Assembly: GCA_036169595.1 (NCBI GenBank)
Contig: CM069766.1
Location: forward strand, 3,046,001-3,110,000
Direction: 5' to 3'
DNA from: Dictyostelium firmibasis
Taxonomy: Eukaryota > Evosea > Eumycetozoa > Dictyosteliales > Dictyosteliaceae
Length of the DNA stretch: 64,000 nucleotides
The position numbers were made by a program, and so were the translations under genes. Below are positions 11,934 to 30,244 of this stretch, piece by piece; position 1 is the stretch's first letter; every line of letters starts with the position of its first letter. The notes beneath the pieces were generated by a model that ran no database searches, was not told the DNA's origin, and worked only from the letters and a program-made list of their open reading frames with translations.

Positions 11934-14900
11934 ATGTCGGATAGTATTTTATCGGCAGAAATTAATCTACCATTATTAAAATGGATGACTAGTTTTAAAT
12001 TAAATTCAAATCTATTTTCAACATCAAGAAATCAATCAATGAAATCTATAAATGAAATCTATAGAGATCTTCAATATAATATCATACCACCAAAAGATGA
12101 GGAACTTCAAAATTTATGGTCACATCTTTATGATTTAAATAATTATTATTCAAACTCTATTGAATATAATCAAGTTGTAAGTTTAAATTTTTTTTTTTTT
12201 TTTTCAATTACAATAATTGTTAATATAAATTTTTTTTTTTTTTTTTTTTTTAAATAGGAAAAATCATTAATTGGTTTAAAATCAAAATATAGAAATAGTT
12301 ATTTAAAAGGATATTATGAAATCATTAATTTATTTCAATCTATTGCAAATGACTTTGAAAAAGTATCAACAACAATAACAACAACAATGAATAAAAATAG
12401 TGTATTGGATGCAATTAATAATAGAAAGAATGAGAATAAAGAGAATAGTTTTAAATTTTTATCATCATTTGAATCATATGTACCAACTGTAGAAGATATA
12501 AAAAGAATTTATTGTATTGATAATAAAGATATCTTGGTCGATAAATCTGGTAGTTTACCAGTTGAATATAAATTATTTCATGGTTTCTCTTTATTAAATT
12601 TATATGTTTATTTAATTATTGTAAATAGAATTGTTAAATTAATAAATGAAATATATCGTCAATCATCAAGTGGTCAAGATAATCAAGAGATAATTAATAT
12701 GTTGAAAGAAAATTCAATTCATATAAAATCAATTGAAGATTTTCAAATTCAATTAAAATCAAATAATCTTTACTATCAACCAAATAAAAAGGAAATACTT
12801 TTAAAATATTCAGTTGAAACAAATTTTAGTACCAATAATAATGAAATTATAAATAATAATAGTGAAATTTCAAATAACAATAGTGAAATTACTTATAACA
12901 ATAGTGAAATTACAAATAACAATAGTGAAATTACTAATAATATTAATAATAATAGTATTAGCATTAATAATAATTTAAATAATAATAATATTAAAACATT
13001 TGAATTCTCAGAAAAAGAATTAAAATATTCAAAAAGATATTATTCATTTAATGAATTTACATTAAGACCAGCGGAATTACCAAATAATAGTTTAAATATT
13101 GAAACACAAAATTTAATATTTTATACAACATTGAATTATATTGGTAATAGCGGTTCCAATAATTCAAATAATAATGGAAGTAGTTTAATATCAAATAGTA
13201 ATTCAGGTGGTAATAGTAGTAATAGTTTAGCACCAAAAATTAAATTTAATTATCATAAACCAAAAGATATAAATCCAAAAATAATTTTGGCAATTTATAA
13301 TAATATTTTATCAATGTCAAAAGTTATTGATAAAAAAACAATTTATTCAATGAATGAAATCATAAAAAATAAAAATAATAATCATCATAATCGTCATAAT
13401 AGTAATAGTAATTATGATGATGACGATGATGACGATGAAGATGATGATGGTTATGATAATGAAGAGTATGAATTAAGTAAAGAATTTAATAATCAAATAG
13501 AGTTTGGTAGTGAAATTATTGAACAGGATAAAGAATGTTATATATGTAGATTTAGATCAGAGTTTATAAGTTTTTGTAATTATTGTAAATGTAGGATGGT
13601 TTGTGACCTATGTTCAGTAAATAAGGTTTGTTGGAATTGTTATTTCAAAGTTGAACCTGGTGAAGAACAAAAGAAATCACATCATTTCATACCACTGGAA
13701 GTGGTTGTAAAATTAAAGGATAGAAAATATCCAAGATTAATCTATATGTTACTTAGATCCTATTCATTCCGTGATCTTATGAATACACTATACCAAAATC
13801 GTTTCGAAAGGGATTCAACCATATCAGCAAAAGATAGATTAACCTATAAATTACATAAAACTAAATTATACAATTTTCATTTGGTTATACCAAATTCTAA
13901 AGATCCTTCACAAACTAAAGAGATTCAAATATTTGATGATTATAGCTTTATAATTGCATTACGTTTATTAATGAATTATATTTTATCAAATTATAAAATT
14001 GATCACAAAGAAATTTTACCACAACCAATACAACAACAACAACAACAACAATCTTCATCAAGACCTCAATCGCCACCTACTGTACCATCATTAACACCAA
14101 TAAATAATCATCATCTTAGTGGCGGAAGTTTATTAGAACATGCTATAGTTAAAAATTTTAACAGTAGTTTTGAAGTACCATCAGATGATAATAATACAAG
14201 TGGCAGTGGAAGTAATAGTAATAGTAATACGAGTGGTAGTTATAGTAAATTTATTAACAACAACAACAATAATAATAGAAAGAATAGTACTGGTAGTGGC
14301 ACAAATAATAACAATCACCATAGTGATAATGAATATTTTAACAATAATAGTAATAATAATAATAATAAAATTATAAATAATAATAGTATTGTTACAATTG
14401 AAAATCCAATTTTATGGAGTATTGATAAATTTACATTAAATGTTACAGAGAGTTCAATTGATATTGAACAGTCATTAAGGATACCATCATTATGTATAGA
14501 GACAGATGTTGAACCATTTGCATCTGGTGGTCAAGCAAATATTTATATGGTAAAACATATTGATTGGCCAATGTTATCCAATTGCCCAGAGGATTCTTAT
14601 GTATTTAAACAATTTATAGAGACAAAAGATTCACTTCAATTGGAAGAGGATAGAGAAAGAGAAATCTATGAGGAGAAAATTTATCACACCTATAAAACCG
14701 GAGAATCAGCTGATAACTTTAAATATAATTTCAGTAATGTTGAACAGACCGATAAGAAATCATTAGAAACTTTATTCTATGAGGAAGTTGATAAGCTAAA
14801 ACGTTTACAATTCTCTGATTACATTATTAAAATGCCAGCAATCTCTGATGATAATCCAAATAAACGTGGTATGCTATTAGAATGTGCAAGTGCAGGATCA

Positions 14901-15548
14901 TTGAAAACCAATCTTTTAGAGTATAGATCTTGGAAGTTAGTAATTAGATTCATGATGGATATCTGTTTGGGTATGATTGATATTCATAAATGTCAAATAA
15001 TTCATCGTGATTTAAAACCTGATAATATTCTTGTATTCGAAAATTTCAATAGTTGTGATGCTTCAGATGAAAACGATGAACGTCAGAGGGAATTTGGTGG
15101 ATTGATTTGTAAAATCACTGATTTGGGTGCATCAATTCAAAAGGAGTTGGTACATGATAATAATTTCACTTCAACTTTTCATACCGATGATTATGTTCCC
15201 GAAGAGTATGGTAGATTTCAATATGATGGTGAAAAAGTTGATATCTATTCTTTTGGTTGCACATTCTTTGAAATGGTTACAAAACATAGATATCAATATA
15301 AACATCCAACACCATTACATCGTGATTTCCTTACAACTGATTTTCAATACATTCCAATTCGTATCAAAACTTTAATTGCTTCATTATTGGCTGAACAATC
15401 TCAAAGAAAACAATCATTTGAAGAAGTTTATAATGATTTACAAGATATCTATAAAAATGTTATTCCTGGTTTACCAGATATACCTCTATCACCAGTTTCT
15501 ACAAATGGTAGCCAATTTTGTAAAAGATGTAACCCTCCTCAAAAATAA
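11934..15548 (+). CDS. Large protein kinase with central cysteine cluster
   Basis: Two exons, 11934-12176 and 12258-15548, giving 1177 residues. The N-terminal 250 residues are helical with no known domain, followed by an N/S-E-I repeat (IxNNNSE) near 260-300. A compact Cys-rich cluster begins at about residue 508 (CYICRF, CNYCKCRMVCDLC, CWNC), enough ligands for two zinc ions in a FYVE/B-box-like spacing. A Gln/Asn/Ser-rich linker precedes the C-terminal kinase domain (about 830-1150). The nucleotide loop is unusual (ASGGQANIY), the ATP-site Lys is in YVFKQF, and the catalytic loop HRDLKPDN is at about 997. The magnesium motif is DLG (about 1036) instead of DFG, and the APE motif is replaced by PEE. 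Catalytic residues K, D and N are present, so activity is likely. Substrate is unknown. Confidence 0.88.
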
Positions 15549-15589
15549 AACACTTTTTCAAAATGAGATGTAACATAACAATTTTTCCA

Positions 15590-18261
<2,672 letters not shown>

Positions 18262-18718
18262 TCTTTTTTTTTTTTTTATTTATTTTTTATTTTCAAAAAA
18301 AAAAAAAAAAAAAAGTGGAAGTTGTTATTTTAATTATTATATTTACATACAAACTGATAAAATTTTTTATTGGTTGCAATTATTGTAGGTTTTTATTTAT
18401 TTAATAACAAAAAAAAAAAAAATTAACAATAAAAAAAACTAAACACAAAATTATTATGTCTGAAAATTTAAAATTTTTTTTAAAAAAAAAAACAACTGTT
18501 TAATGGAGTGGTATTTATTTTATTTTTACCATTATTCTGTAAATTTTGTGTGAGTGTTAGACATGATATATATAGGTGTGTGTGATTGCGGGTGTCTATT
18601 TATAAAAATTAAAAACATTTTTTTCAAAAAAAAAAAAAACAAAAAAAAAAAAAAAGGAAAAAAAGGAAAAAACAAAAAAATAATAATTTAACATATAAGT
18701 ACTTATGTGTTAAATTAT
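18262..18718 (-). promoter_or_regulatory. PDK1-type kinase upstream region with G/T-rich motifs
   Basis: 457 bp between the ARH-like gene end and the kinase start. A/T tracts flank a patch at about 18548-18598 with GTGTGAGTGTT, AGGTGTGTGTGA and TGCGGGTGTC. These resemble the G-box half-sites bound by the Dictyostelium developmental factor GbfA (inference from motif resemblance only). Confidence 0.4.
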
Positions 18719-20299
<1,581 letters not shown>

Positions 20300-21003
20300 T
20301 TAATATGGTTATTTTATATGTTAACTACACAAAGGTGTTTGGTTATTTGAATAAAATTTTTTTAAAAAAAAAAAAAAAACCATGGTTATGTTTTTTTTTT
20401 CAAATTAATTTCTTTTTTTTTTCAAAATTATTTCTATTTTTTTTTTTTTTTTAATTTTGACAAGGCAATAAGACAAATTAGTTCAAATATTAAAAAAATC
20501 AAAATAATTCCAAAAATTTTATTTATTTTCAATAATTATTTTTCTTTTTCCTTTTTCCTTTTTTATTGAAAATAAATAATTTTTTTTCCTTTTATATTGA
20601 AAACAAAATTTTTTTTTTCAATTATTATTAATTAATTAATTTTTTTTTCTCATATAAATATTGTTTTGAAAAGAAAATTGATTCATTAAAAAAATATGTT
20701 TTTTAAATGGTGTGTGTTTGAAAAAAAAAAAAATAAATTGAAAAAAAAAAAAAAAAATTATAGTTTTTTAATTTAAATTTTTTATTTTAATTTGGTGGTT
20801 TGTGAAATTGATTTATTTTAATTTTTTTTTTTTTTTTTTCATCAATTTACAAAAAGATATTAATTTAATTAAATTTTTTTTTTTTTTTTATTTTTTTTTC
20901 TTTTTTCAATTATTAATTTTTTCAATTAATTTAATTAAATTTTTTTTTTTTTTTTTTTTCTTTTATTTTTTTTTTTAAAATTTTAATAATTAATAATAAA
21001 ATA
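20300..21003. promoter_or_regulatory. Divergent promoter region, ARH-like / short-chain dehydrogenase
   Basis: 704 bp of A/T-rich DNA with many T tracts and a few runs such as TTTTTCCTTTTTCC near 20541-20560 and GGTGTGTGTTTG near 20709. No gene or strong dyad is visible. Confidence 0.45.
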
Positions 21004-21083
21004 ATGTTTTCATATTTAAAGAATGTTCAAAAAGTTGGATCTACCTCCATTAGATTTTATTCATCTATAAGTTTGTATTTGGG

Positions 21084-21117
<34 letters not shown>

Positions 21118-22116
21118 GAAAAAATAAAATATTTTTTTTTTATTAATTAAATTAAAATAAAATTAGAAAAGGGTAGATTAGATGGTAAAGTAGCATTAAT
21201 TACTGGAGCAGCAGATGGTGTTGGTAAAGAATCATCATTATTATTTGCTAAAGAGGGTGCTAAGGTATTATTGGTTGATGTTAATGATATAAAAGGTAAA
21301 GAAGTTGAATCATTGATAAAATCATCAGGTGGTGAGGCATCATTTTTTAGAGCAGATGTCAGTAAAGCATCCGATGTCAAAGATATGATTGATGCTGCTG
21401 AAAAAACATTTGGAAAATTAAATATCCTTTTCAACAATGCCGGTATTATGATCTCTGAAGATGATGATTCTGTAAATACAACCGAAGAAGTTTGGGATAA
21501 AACTATGAATGTTAATTTAAAGGGCGTTTTTTTAGGTTGTAAATTTGGTATCCCTGCTTTATTAAGAGCTGGTGGTGGTACTGTAATTAATACTGCAAGT
21601 TTTGTTGCTTTAATGGGTGCTGCCACCCCACAAATTGGTAATATTTATTAATAATAATTTAACAATAATATTTATTAATAATAATTAAAATATTTTTTTT
21701 TTATTTTTTTAAAAAAAAGCCTATACTGCAAGTAAAGGTGGAGTTTTGGCAATGACAAGAGAGTTAGCAATTATTCATGCAAGACAAAACATTAGAGTTA
21801 ATGCATTATGTCCAGGTCCATTGAGAACAGAGTTATTGGATAAATTCTTAAATACCCCAGAAAAAAGAAATCGTCGTTTGGTTCACCTTCCAATGGGTAG
21901 ATTCGGTTTGGCAAATGAAATTGCAAATGGTGCTTTATTCCTTGCAAGTGATGAGGTATTTATTATCTATTTTTTTTTTTTTTTTAATTTTATTTTTTTT
22001 TAAAAAATATTTTCTAATTGATATTTTATTTTGTCTTTCATTAGTCTTCATATGTCACTGCCTCAACATTTTTGGTTGATGGTGGTTTAACAGCATCTTA
22101 TGTTACTCCACTTTAA
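21004..22116 (+). CDS. Short-chain dehydrogenase/reductase, probably mitochondrial
   Basis: Four exons: 21004-21070, 21167-21637, 21720-21955 and 22045-22116, giving 281 residues. Classical SDR fold with a TGAADGVG cofactor loop at 35-42, NNAG at 112-115, catalytic Ser near 167 and a Tyr-x-x-x-Lys pair at Y181/K185. The YTASK motif is built by the exon 2-3 join, which supports the model. The C-terminus has the usual FLASDESSYVTAS and VDGG motifs. The Asp after beta-2 (LLVDVND) suggests NAD preference. Exon 1 encodes a basic, Ser-rich, acid-free leader (MFSYLKNVQK...STSIRFYSS) typical of a mitochondrial presequence. The substrate cannot be read from the sequence. The antisense frame at 21147-21626 is a shadow. 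Confidence 0.92.
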
Positions 22117-22313
22117 AAAATTAAATAAAAATACAAAATTAATAATAATGAATTTCAAATTTTTAAAGCTACATAAAAAAAAAGGGTATTAATAACAAAA
22201 AATAATAAATTGTGAAATAAAAAAAGCATTGGAAAAATATTTCTAAATCTATAATTTTTTTTATTTATTATGTTGCATAAAAACAATGTTAACTAATTCA
22301 TTTTTTTAACAAT

Positions 22314-23513
22314 TTAGTTATTTAATTTGTCAAAAATTTTTAAAATTGAATTAAATGAATCATCGTTATAAATATTATCCAAAACTTGATCTTTAAAAAC
22401 ATAAATTGATATAACATCACCACCAAATTCATCAATTTTTGTAATTGGTTTTGAATGAGACCCACATAGAATGAAGGTTAAAATAACATGAGTTTTTGTA
22501 AGCAAATTTTCTAATTCTTTTTTGTATGAATCATAATCAACTCTTGCACCGGTACAATAAATTGAAAAAAGTGTAACACTTTTTTGATCGGTTTTTTGGG
22601 TCTCTTGATTGTTTGAATTTAATGAGTTTAAAGATCCTACATTTTCTAAATTAATTTCAATTTTGGATTTTTTATTGTATTCATTATATACTTCAACCTT
22701 TTGATTGATAAAGTTTTTTATTGAACAATAATACTTTTCAGAACTTGAAACATAGTTAAATTTTATATTGTGGAATTTTGGTTTTGATAATTCATTAATA
22801 GGTAATTGTCGATATTTATTGTAATAAAGAAGTTGTTGACCTGTTTGACTCTGTTGACTTGTTTGATTTTGTTGTCCTTTTTGACTTTGTTTATTTTTTT
22901 TACTTTGTTGATCTTTTTTACCTTGTTGATCTTTTTGACTTTGTTGACCTTCTGGACCTAGTTGACTGTAAAGATTTGGTTCATTCTGTTGACTTTGTTG
23001 TCCTTTTTGACTTTCTTGACCTAGTTGATCTTTTTCACTTTGTTGATCTTTTTGACTTTGTTGGTCTTCTTGAGTTTGATGACTATTTACGATTTGAATT
23101 AGTTGTTCAAACATTCTATTATTTAATAGGTCTTGAGTCTCATTTTCTTTAGAATTATTATCGTTATTATCATGTTCTCTTTTTGGGATTACAAATCTAT
23201 AAAAACCATTCAAAATTTTACAAAGTCGGGTCTTTTGTTCGTTCAGATTTTCTACAATTGAATTTGTATTTCCATTTTGAGAATGTATTAATTTTGCCAA
23301 ATATAATATAATCAAATTATGTACTTCAATTTTTTCACAAAATTCTTTATTTTGATTTTTTATCTCATCTTTTACTTTTAGTATTTCATCTTTAATTGAA
23401 ATTTGTTGGTTTTGTTGATTTTGTATTGATTTCAATTCTTCGTATAATATTTTTGGATCTGAAGAAAAATTTCCTTCTATACAAAATTCTAAATATTTAA
23501 ATATTTTTTCCAT
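22314..23513 (-). CDS. Gln-rich repeat protein of unknown function, divergent partner of the VWA-GTPase gene
   Basis: Single exon, 399 residues, no domain recognised. Residues 1-115 are helical with a short coiled-coil character (IKDEILKVKDEIKNQNKEF). Residues about 125-240 carry imperfect repeats of QKDQQSQ / QKGQQSQ type, on a background of Gln, Lys and Ser. The C-terminal 130 residues look globular: SVTLFSIYCTGARVDYD, then VILTFILCGSHSKPITKIDEFGGDVISIYVF. That alternation of hydrophobic strands and helices resembles a small alpha/beta fold. It starts 316 bp from and opposite to the VWA-GTPase gene, so the two probably share a promoter. Whether they work together is inference. Confidence 0.75.
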   Translation of the reverse strand: MEKIFKYLEFCIEGNFSSDPKILYEELKSIQNQQNQQISIKDEILKVKDEIKNQNKEFCEKIEVHNLIILYLAKLIHSQNGNTNSIVENLNEQKTRLCKILNGFYRFVIPKREHDNNDNNSKENETQDLLNNRMFEQLIQIVNSHQTQEDQQSQKDQQSEKDQLGQESQKGQQSQQNEPNLYSQLGPEGQQSQKDQQGKKDQQSKKNKQSQKGQQNQTSQQSQTGQQLLYYNKYRQLPINELSKPKFHNIKFNYVSSSEKYYCSIKNFINQKVEVYNEYNKKSKIEINLENVGSLNSLNSNNQETQKTDQKSVTLFSIYCTGARVDYDSYKKELENLLTKTHVILTFILCGSHSKPITKIDEFGGDVISIYVFKDQVLDNIYNDDSFNSILKIFDKLNN

Positions 23514-23829
23514 TTCTATATATTTTTTTTAGAACAATAAGTATAATAATTTTCATTTTTTTTTGAAAAATATAAATTAATAAATTTTTTAAAGGGATAA
23601 ACTTCTTAGAAAATTAAAAAAAAAAAATATAAATCCGATTTGGCAATTTAATGTTTTTTGAGCCAAAAACTTGAAAAAATTGTGTTGGAAATTTTTGGAT
23701 AATAGATTTTATATAAATTTGGAAATTTTTTAAGGTTTAAAAAAATAAGTTAATGAAAAAAAAATCTATAAAATTGAAATTCTTTTTTAATTTTTTTATT
23801 TGGCACAAAAATAATTTATATGACCAAAA
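23514..23829. promoter_or_regulatory. Short shared promoter of the orphan / VWA-GTPase pair
   Basis: 316 bp between divergent ATGs. It includes a more complex island, about 23630-23745, with two near-copies of TTGGAAATTTTT (about 23687 and 23721). No other gene is visible. Confidence 0.45.
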
Positions 23830-25928
23830 ATGTTTGACAAAGAGGATAATTTAATATTTGGAGAATCCTTATTAACAGATTTGGAATCAAATATAATTAC
23901 ATACACAATAATAGTTGATACAAGTGGGTCAATTTCCTCATCGGTTTTTTCTACAGTAAAGTTGTGTGTCTTGGGTCTTATTAAAATAATTTCAAAAGAG
24001 AGCAAAATATCTGTGATTAATTTTTCAAATGATGCCAAAGTGGTTTCAGAATATAAAACTGACAAAAAAAAATTAGAAGAAGAAGTAGAGAATGGTAAGT
24101 TTGCATCTTTCTATAAATTTAATTTTGACAATAATACTAAAATATAATATGAATAGGACTTCATCATTTGAGTGCTGGAACAAATTTAATTTCTGCACTA
24201 GAATTAGCATCAATGAGAATTGATTTATTTCAACCAAATAAAAAATCAAAGAATATAATTATTATAATTACAGATGGCCATCCTGATAAAGATCCAACAT
24301 TCTTAACCATTGATTTAATAAAAAAAGGAATTGAATTTTTAGGAATTGCAGTTGGTAATGTCTCAAAATCAAATTTTGAAAAAATGTTACCTGGTCAACA
24401 AATTTTTTATTTTGATACATATAAAAATTTGTGTGAAAATATTCAATCAAATTTAAATAAAAAAAAATTTCCGTTATCTTATAAAGTATACCCATCAAAC
24501 AATAATATTCAAAGATCAAATGAAACCTTATTTTTAGATTTCGAAATTTCACCTTCAGCGAATTTGGATTCATTTGATAAAGATACTATTGAAATAAAAA
24601 TTTTAGAAAATGATTATTATTTTGGATTTACTTGTAAAGTCGGGATCAAAATAGATCAAAATAACCCATTTATAGCAAAAATGTGTTTAAAAGTAAAAAA
24701 CAATTCAAAAACAAAAGATTTGCCTAAAAGAATTGAATTTGAAATTGAAATAATAAATGATGTTTACTCTGGTTACTTTCATATGGATTTTGCATGGTAC
24801 AGTGGCGATTTAAAAAATGATTATAATATCAATATAATGGTTGAAGGTCAAATTGGTAATGGTAAATCGTCATTATTAAATTCAATTTTTAATTTGTTTA
24901 CTTCAGATCAAAAGATTCAACACAGTTTCACTACATCGAGAAGTTCTGGTCATGTTACAACTGCTATTGAATATAATCCAATTTTAAATCTTCTAAATAG
25001 TAAATCAAGAGATAGGGATTTTCTTCCTATTTATCAAAAAATTATTGAAAATATAAAAATTACATTAGTAGATAAACCTGGTATGACACTAGAAAATGAA
25101 GGAAGTATTAGTATTCTTAAAGCTAGAGAAGGTTGTTATGAAAATGGTATGTCTAAAGATAATATTGTAGCAGGTCTTCCAAATCCATTTTTCTCAATTC
25201 ATGCTTTCATTTTTGTTGTTTCTATTAAATGTTTTATTGGTGAAGAAAGTGATCTTAAAATGGTTAAAATCAAAATCGAAGAATGTATATCAAAAGCCAA
25301 GATTAAACCAATTCTAGCTATTACTTTTTGTGACCATTTTAGTAATGAAGAATTAGAATCTTGTAAAGGAGATATAGAAAAGTTACCTGTTGATAAAGAG
25401 AATGTGTTTTATTTTTTATCATATATTGATAATGAAACAAAACGTGATCCAAATAAAGACTTCATTGCTTGGAATTTATTAAAATGTGCATTTCAAATTG
25501 GTAAACAAACAATAGAACTTGAACGTGTCAAAGATTCAAATAGACAATACTTTAATAATATTATAAATAAATACAACAACAACAATGATAACAATAATTA
25601 CAATAACTTAAGTACAGGTATAGTTGGAGAATTTTCAAGTTCAAACTCGTTGAATCTAAATCTCCCACTTGAAAATGTCTCTCTTGGAATGATTACATCA
25701 CCAATTAAACCATGGACAATTTCAGTTGAGGAAGGAAATAGTACATTTAAATTCAGGGTATCGCCAAAGATCACCTTGGATAATTTTAAATTAGATGTTT
25801 CAAAGCAAATAGAAAAAGACCCATCTGCATATTACTTCGAAGATGATCAAGGTTGTATTTTATCGGGAAAATCCACAATTGATGAACTATTAGATAATAC
25901 ATCAAAAATAACAATTGTTTACCAATAA
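23830..25928 (+). CDS. VWA domain + IFI44-like GTPase + ubiquitin-like C-terminus
   Basis: Two exons, 23830-24094 and 24157-25928, giving 678 residues. Residues 20-200 form a von Willebrand A domain with an intact MIDAS: DTSGS at 30-34, the Thr in SAGTN at about 97, and the Asp in ITDGHPD at about 128. A beta-rich middle follows. The GTPase domain has P-loop GQIGNGKS at 319-326, a DKPG switch motif at about 394 and a GLPNPFFSIHAFIFV segment. This layout resembles interferon-induced protein 44 GTPases. The G4 motif is weak (TFCDHF). An Asn-rich linker leads to a final 75 residues that read like a ubiquitin-like beta-grasp (FKFRVSPKITLDNFKLDVSK, then CILSGKSTIDEL). Function is unknown. The order suggests metal-dependent ligand binding coupled to a GTP switch. 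Confidence 0.82.
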
Positions 25929-26364
25929 TCTTTTTTTCACACTTTTATTAAATTCTTAAAAATAAAATATAGACATAATAAATTTCTTTGTATCTTATCC
26001 GATCTGTTATCATAATAAAGGACGGTAGTATTTGGAGTAAAGTTATATTTAAAGATAATGTATTTGCACTATTTTTATCTTTACCACAATCGGTATTACA
26101 TGGATAATGTCTACCTGTAATTGAAAATGTTGAACACTAATATTGGAATTGGATGTTGATGTGAATTTTTCCTATCAATTTCGATTGGAGATGCCTTGTG
26201 GAAATTTTGAAAATAAAAATAAGACCAAAAACCCAAATTTATTAAATCTGCCACTGTTGATTTAAAATTATTGTTATTGTTATTAATATTGTGCTTTACT
26301 AGATGAATATGTTGAGTTTTTATAATAAAGAATAATTAAGTTTTTAAAATTAAACTTTGGAGAG

Positions 26365-26405
<41 letters not shown>

Positions 26406-26715
26406 TGAAGTCGTTGTGGTGTATTTGTATTACACAGTTACGTACCAGGAATTTATTATAACTAGTTGGCTACTATAAATGGGTCATCTAATATTTCCAA
26501 CTACATTATTATTTTATCTTTGTGAATAACAAATACATAAACTTGATTCAAAAAGAATAAATTTAAAATATAAAAAGAAAAAAAAAAAATTAGCGAAATT
26601 TTTTTTTTGAAAAAAAAAAAAAAAAAAAAATTAAAATAAATTATTATTTTTTGTTTTTCAAATTCTCTGAATTAACTTTAATTTCAATTTATTTATATAT
26701 TCAAACACGTGTAAA
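25929..26715. other. Intergenic region with possible gene relic and ints7 promoter
   Basis: 787 bp. The left half (about 25960-26340) is clearly less A/T-rich than other spacers and is described separately as a possible relic. The right half has a run of about 40 A at 26363-26402 and a complex island 26403-26500 that includes TATAAATGGG at about 26475, a plausible core promoter for the Integrator 7 gene. Confidence 0.45.
25960..26340 (-). pseudogene. Possible decayed coding sequence (frameshifted), unknown family
   Basis: On the minus strand one frame reads as protein from about 26335 to 26115, including VADLINLGFWSYFYFQNFHK, then stops. A second frame continues from about 26130 to 25965, with SITGRHYPCNTDCGKDKNSA. 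The two overlap where a one-base shift would join them. There is no start codon context, no usable intron and no poly-Asn bias, and base composition is coding-like. I do not recognise the family. It could also be a non-coding RNA or a regulatory island. Confidence 0.3.
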
Positions 26716-30118
<3,403 letters not shown>

Positions 30119-30244
30119 AAAAATTTAATAAATATGATTTATTATTAGTGATTAATTTTTTTTTTTAAAGTTTATCGATTTCTTTTTATTTATATTTGTT
30201 GTTAATTTTTTAATTTATTGTTTCTAAATAATAATTAATATAAT

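Noticed and set aside
21147-21626. 159-residue minus-strand frame
   Set aside because: Antisense shadow of exon 2 of the short-chain dehydrogenase, whose motifs are unambiguous.
22859-23152. 97-residue plus frame rich in Phe, Asp and Leu
   Set aside because: Antisense of the Gln/Lys repeat of the 399-residue orphan.
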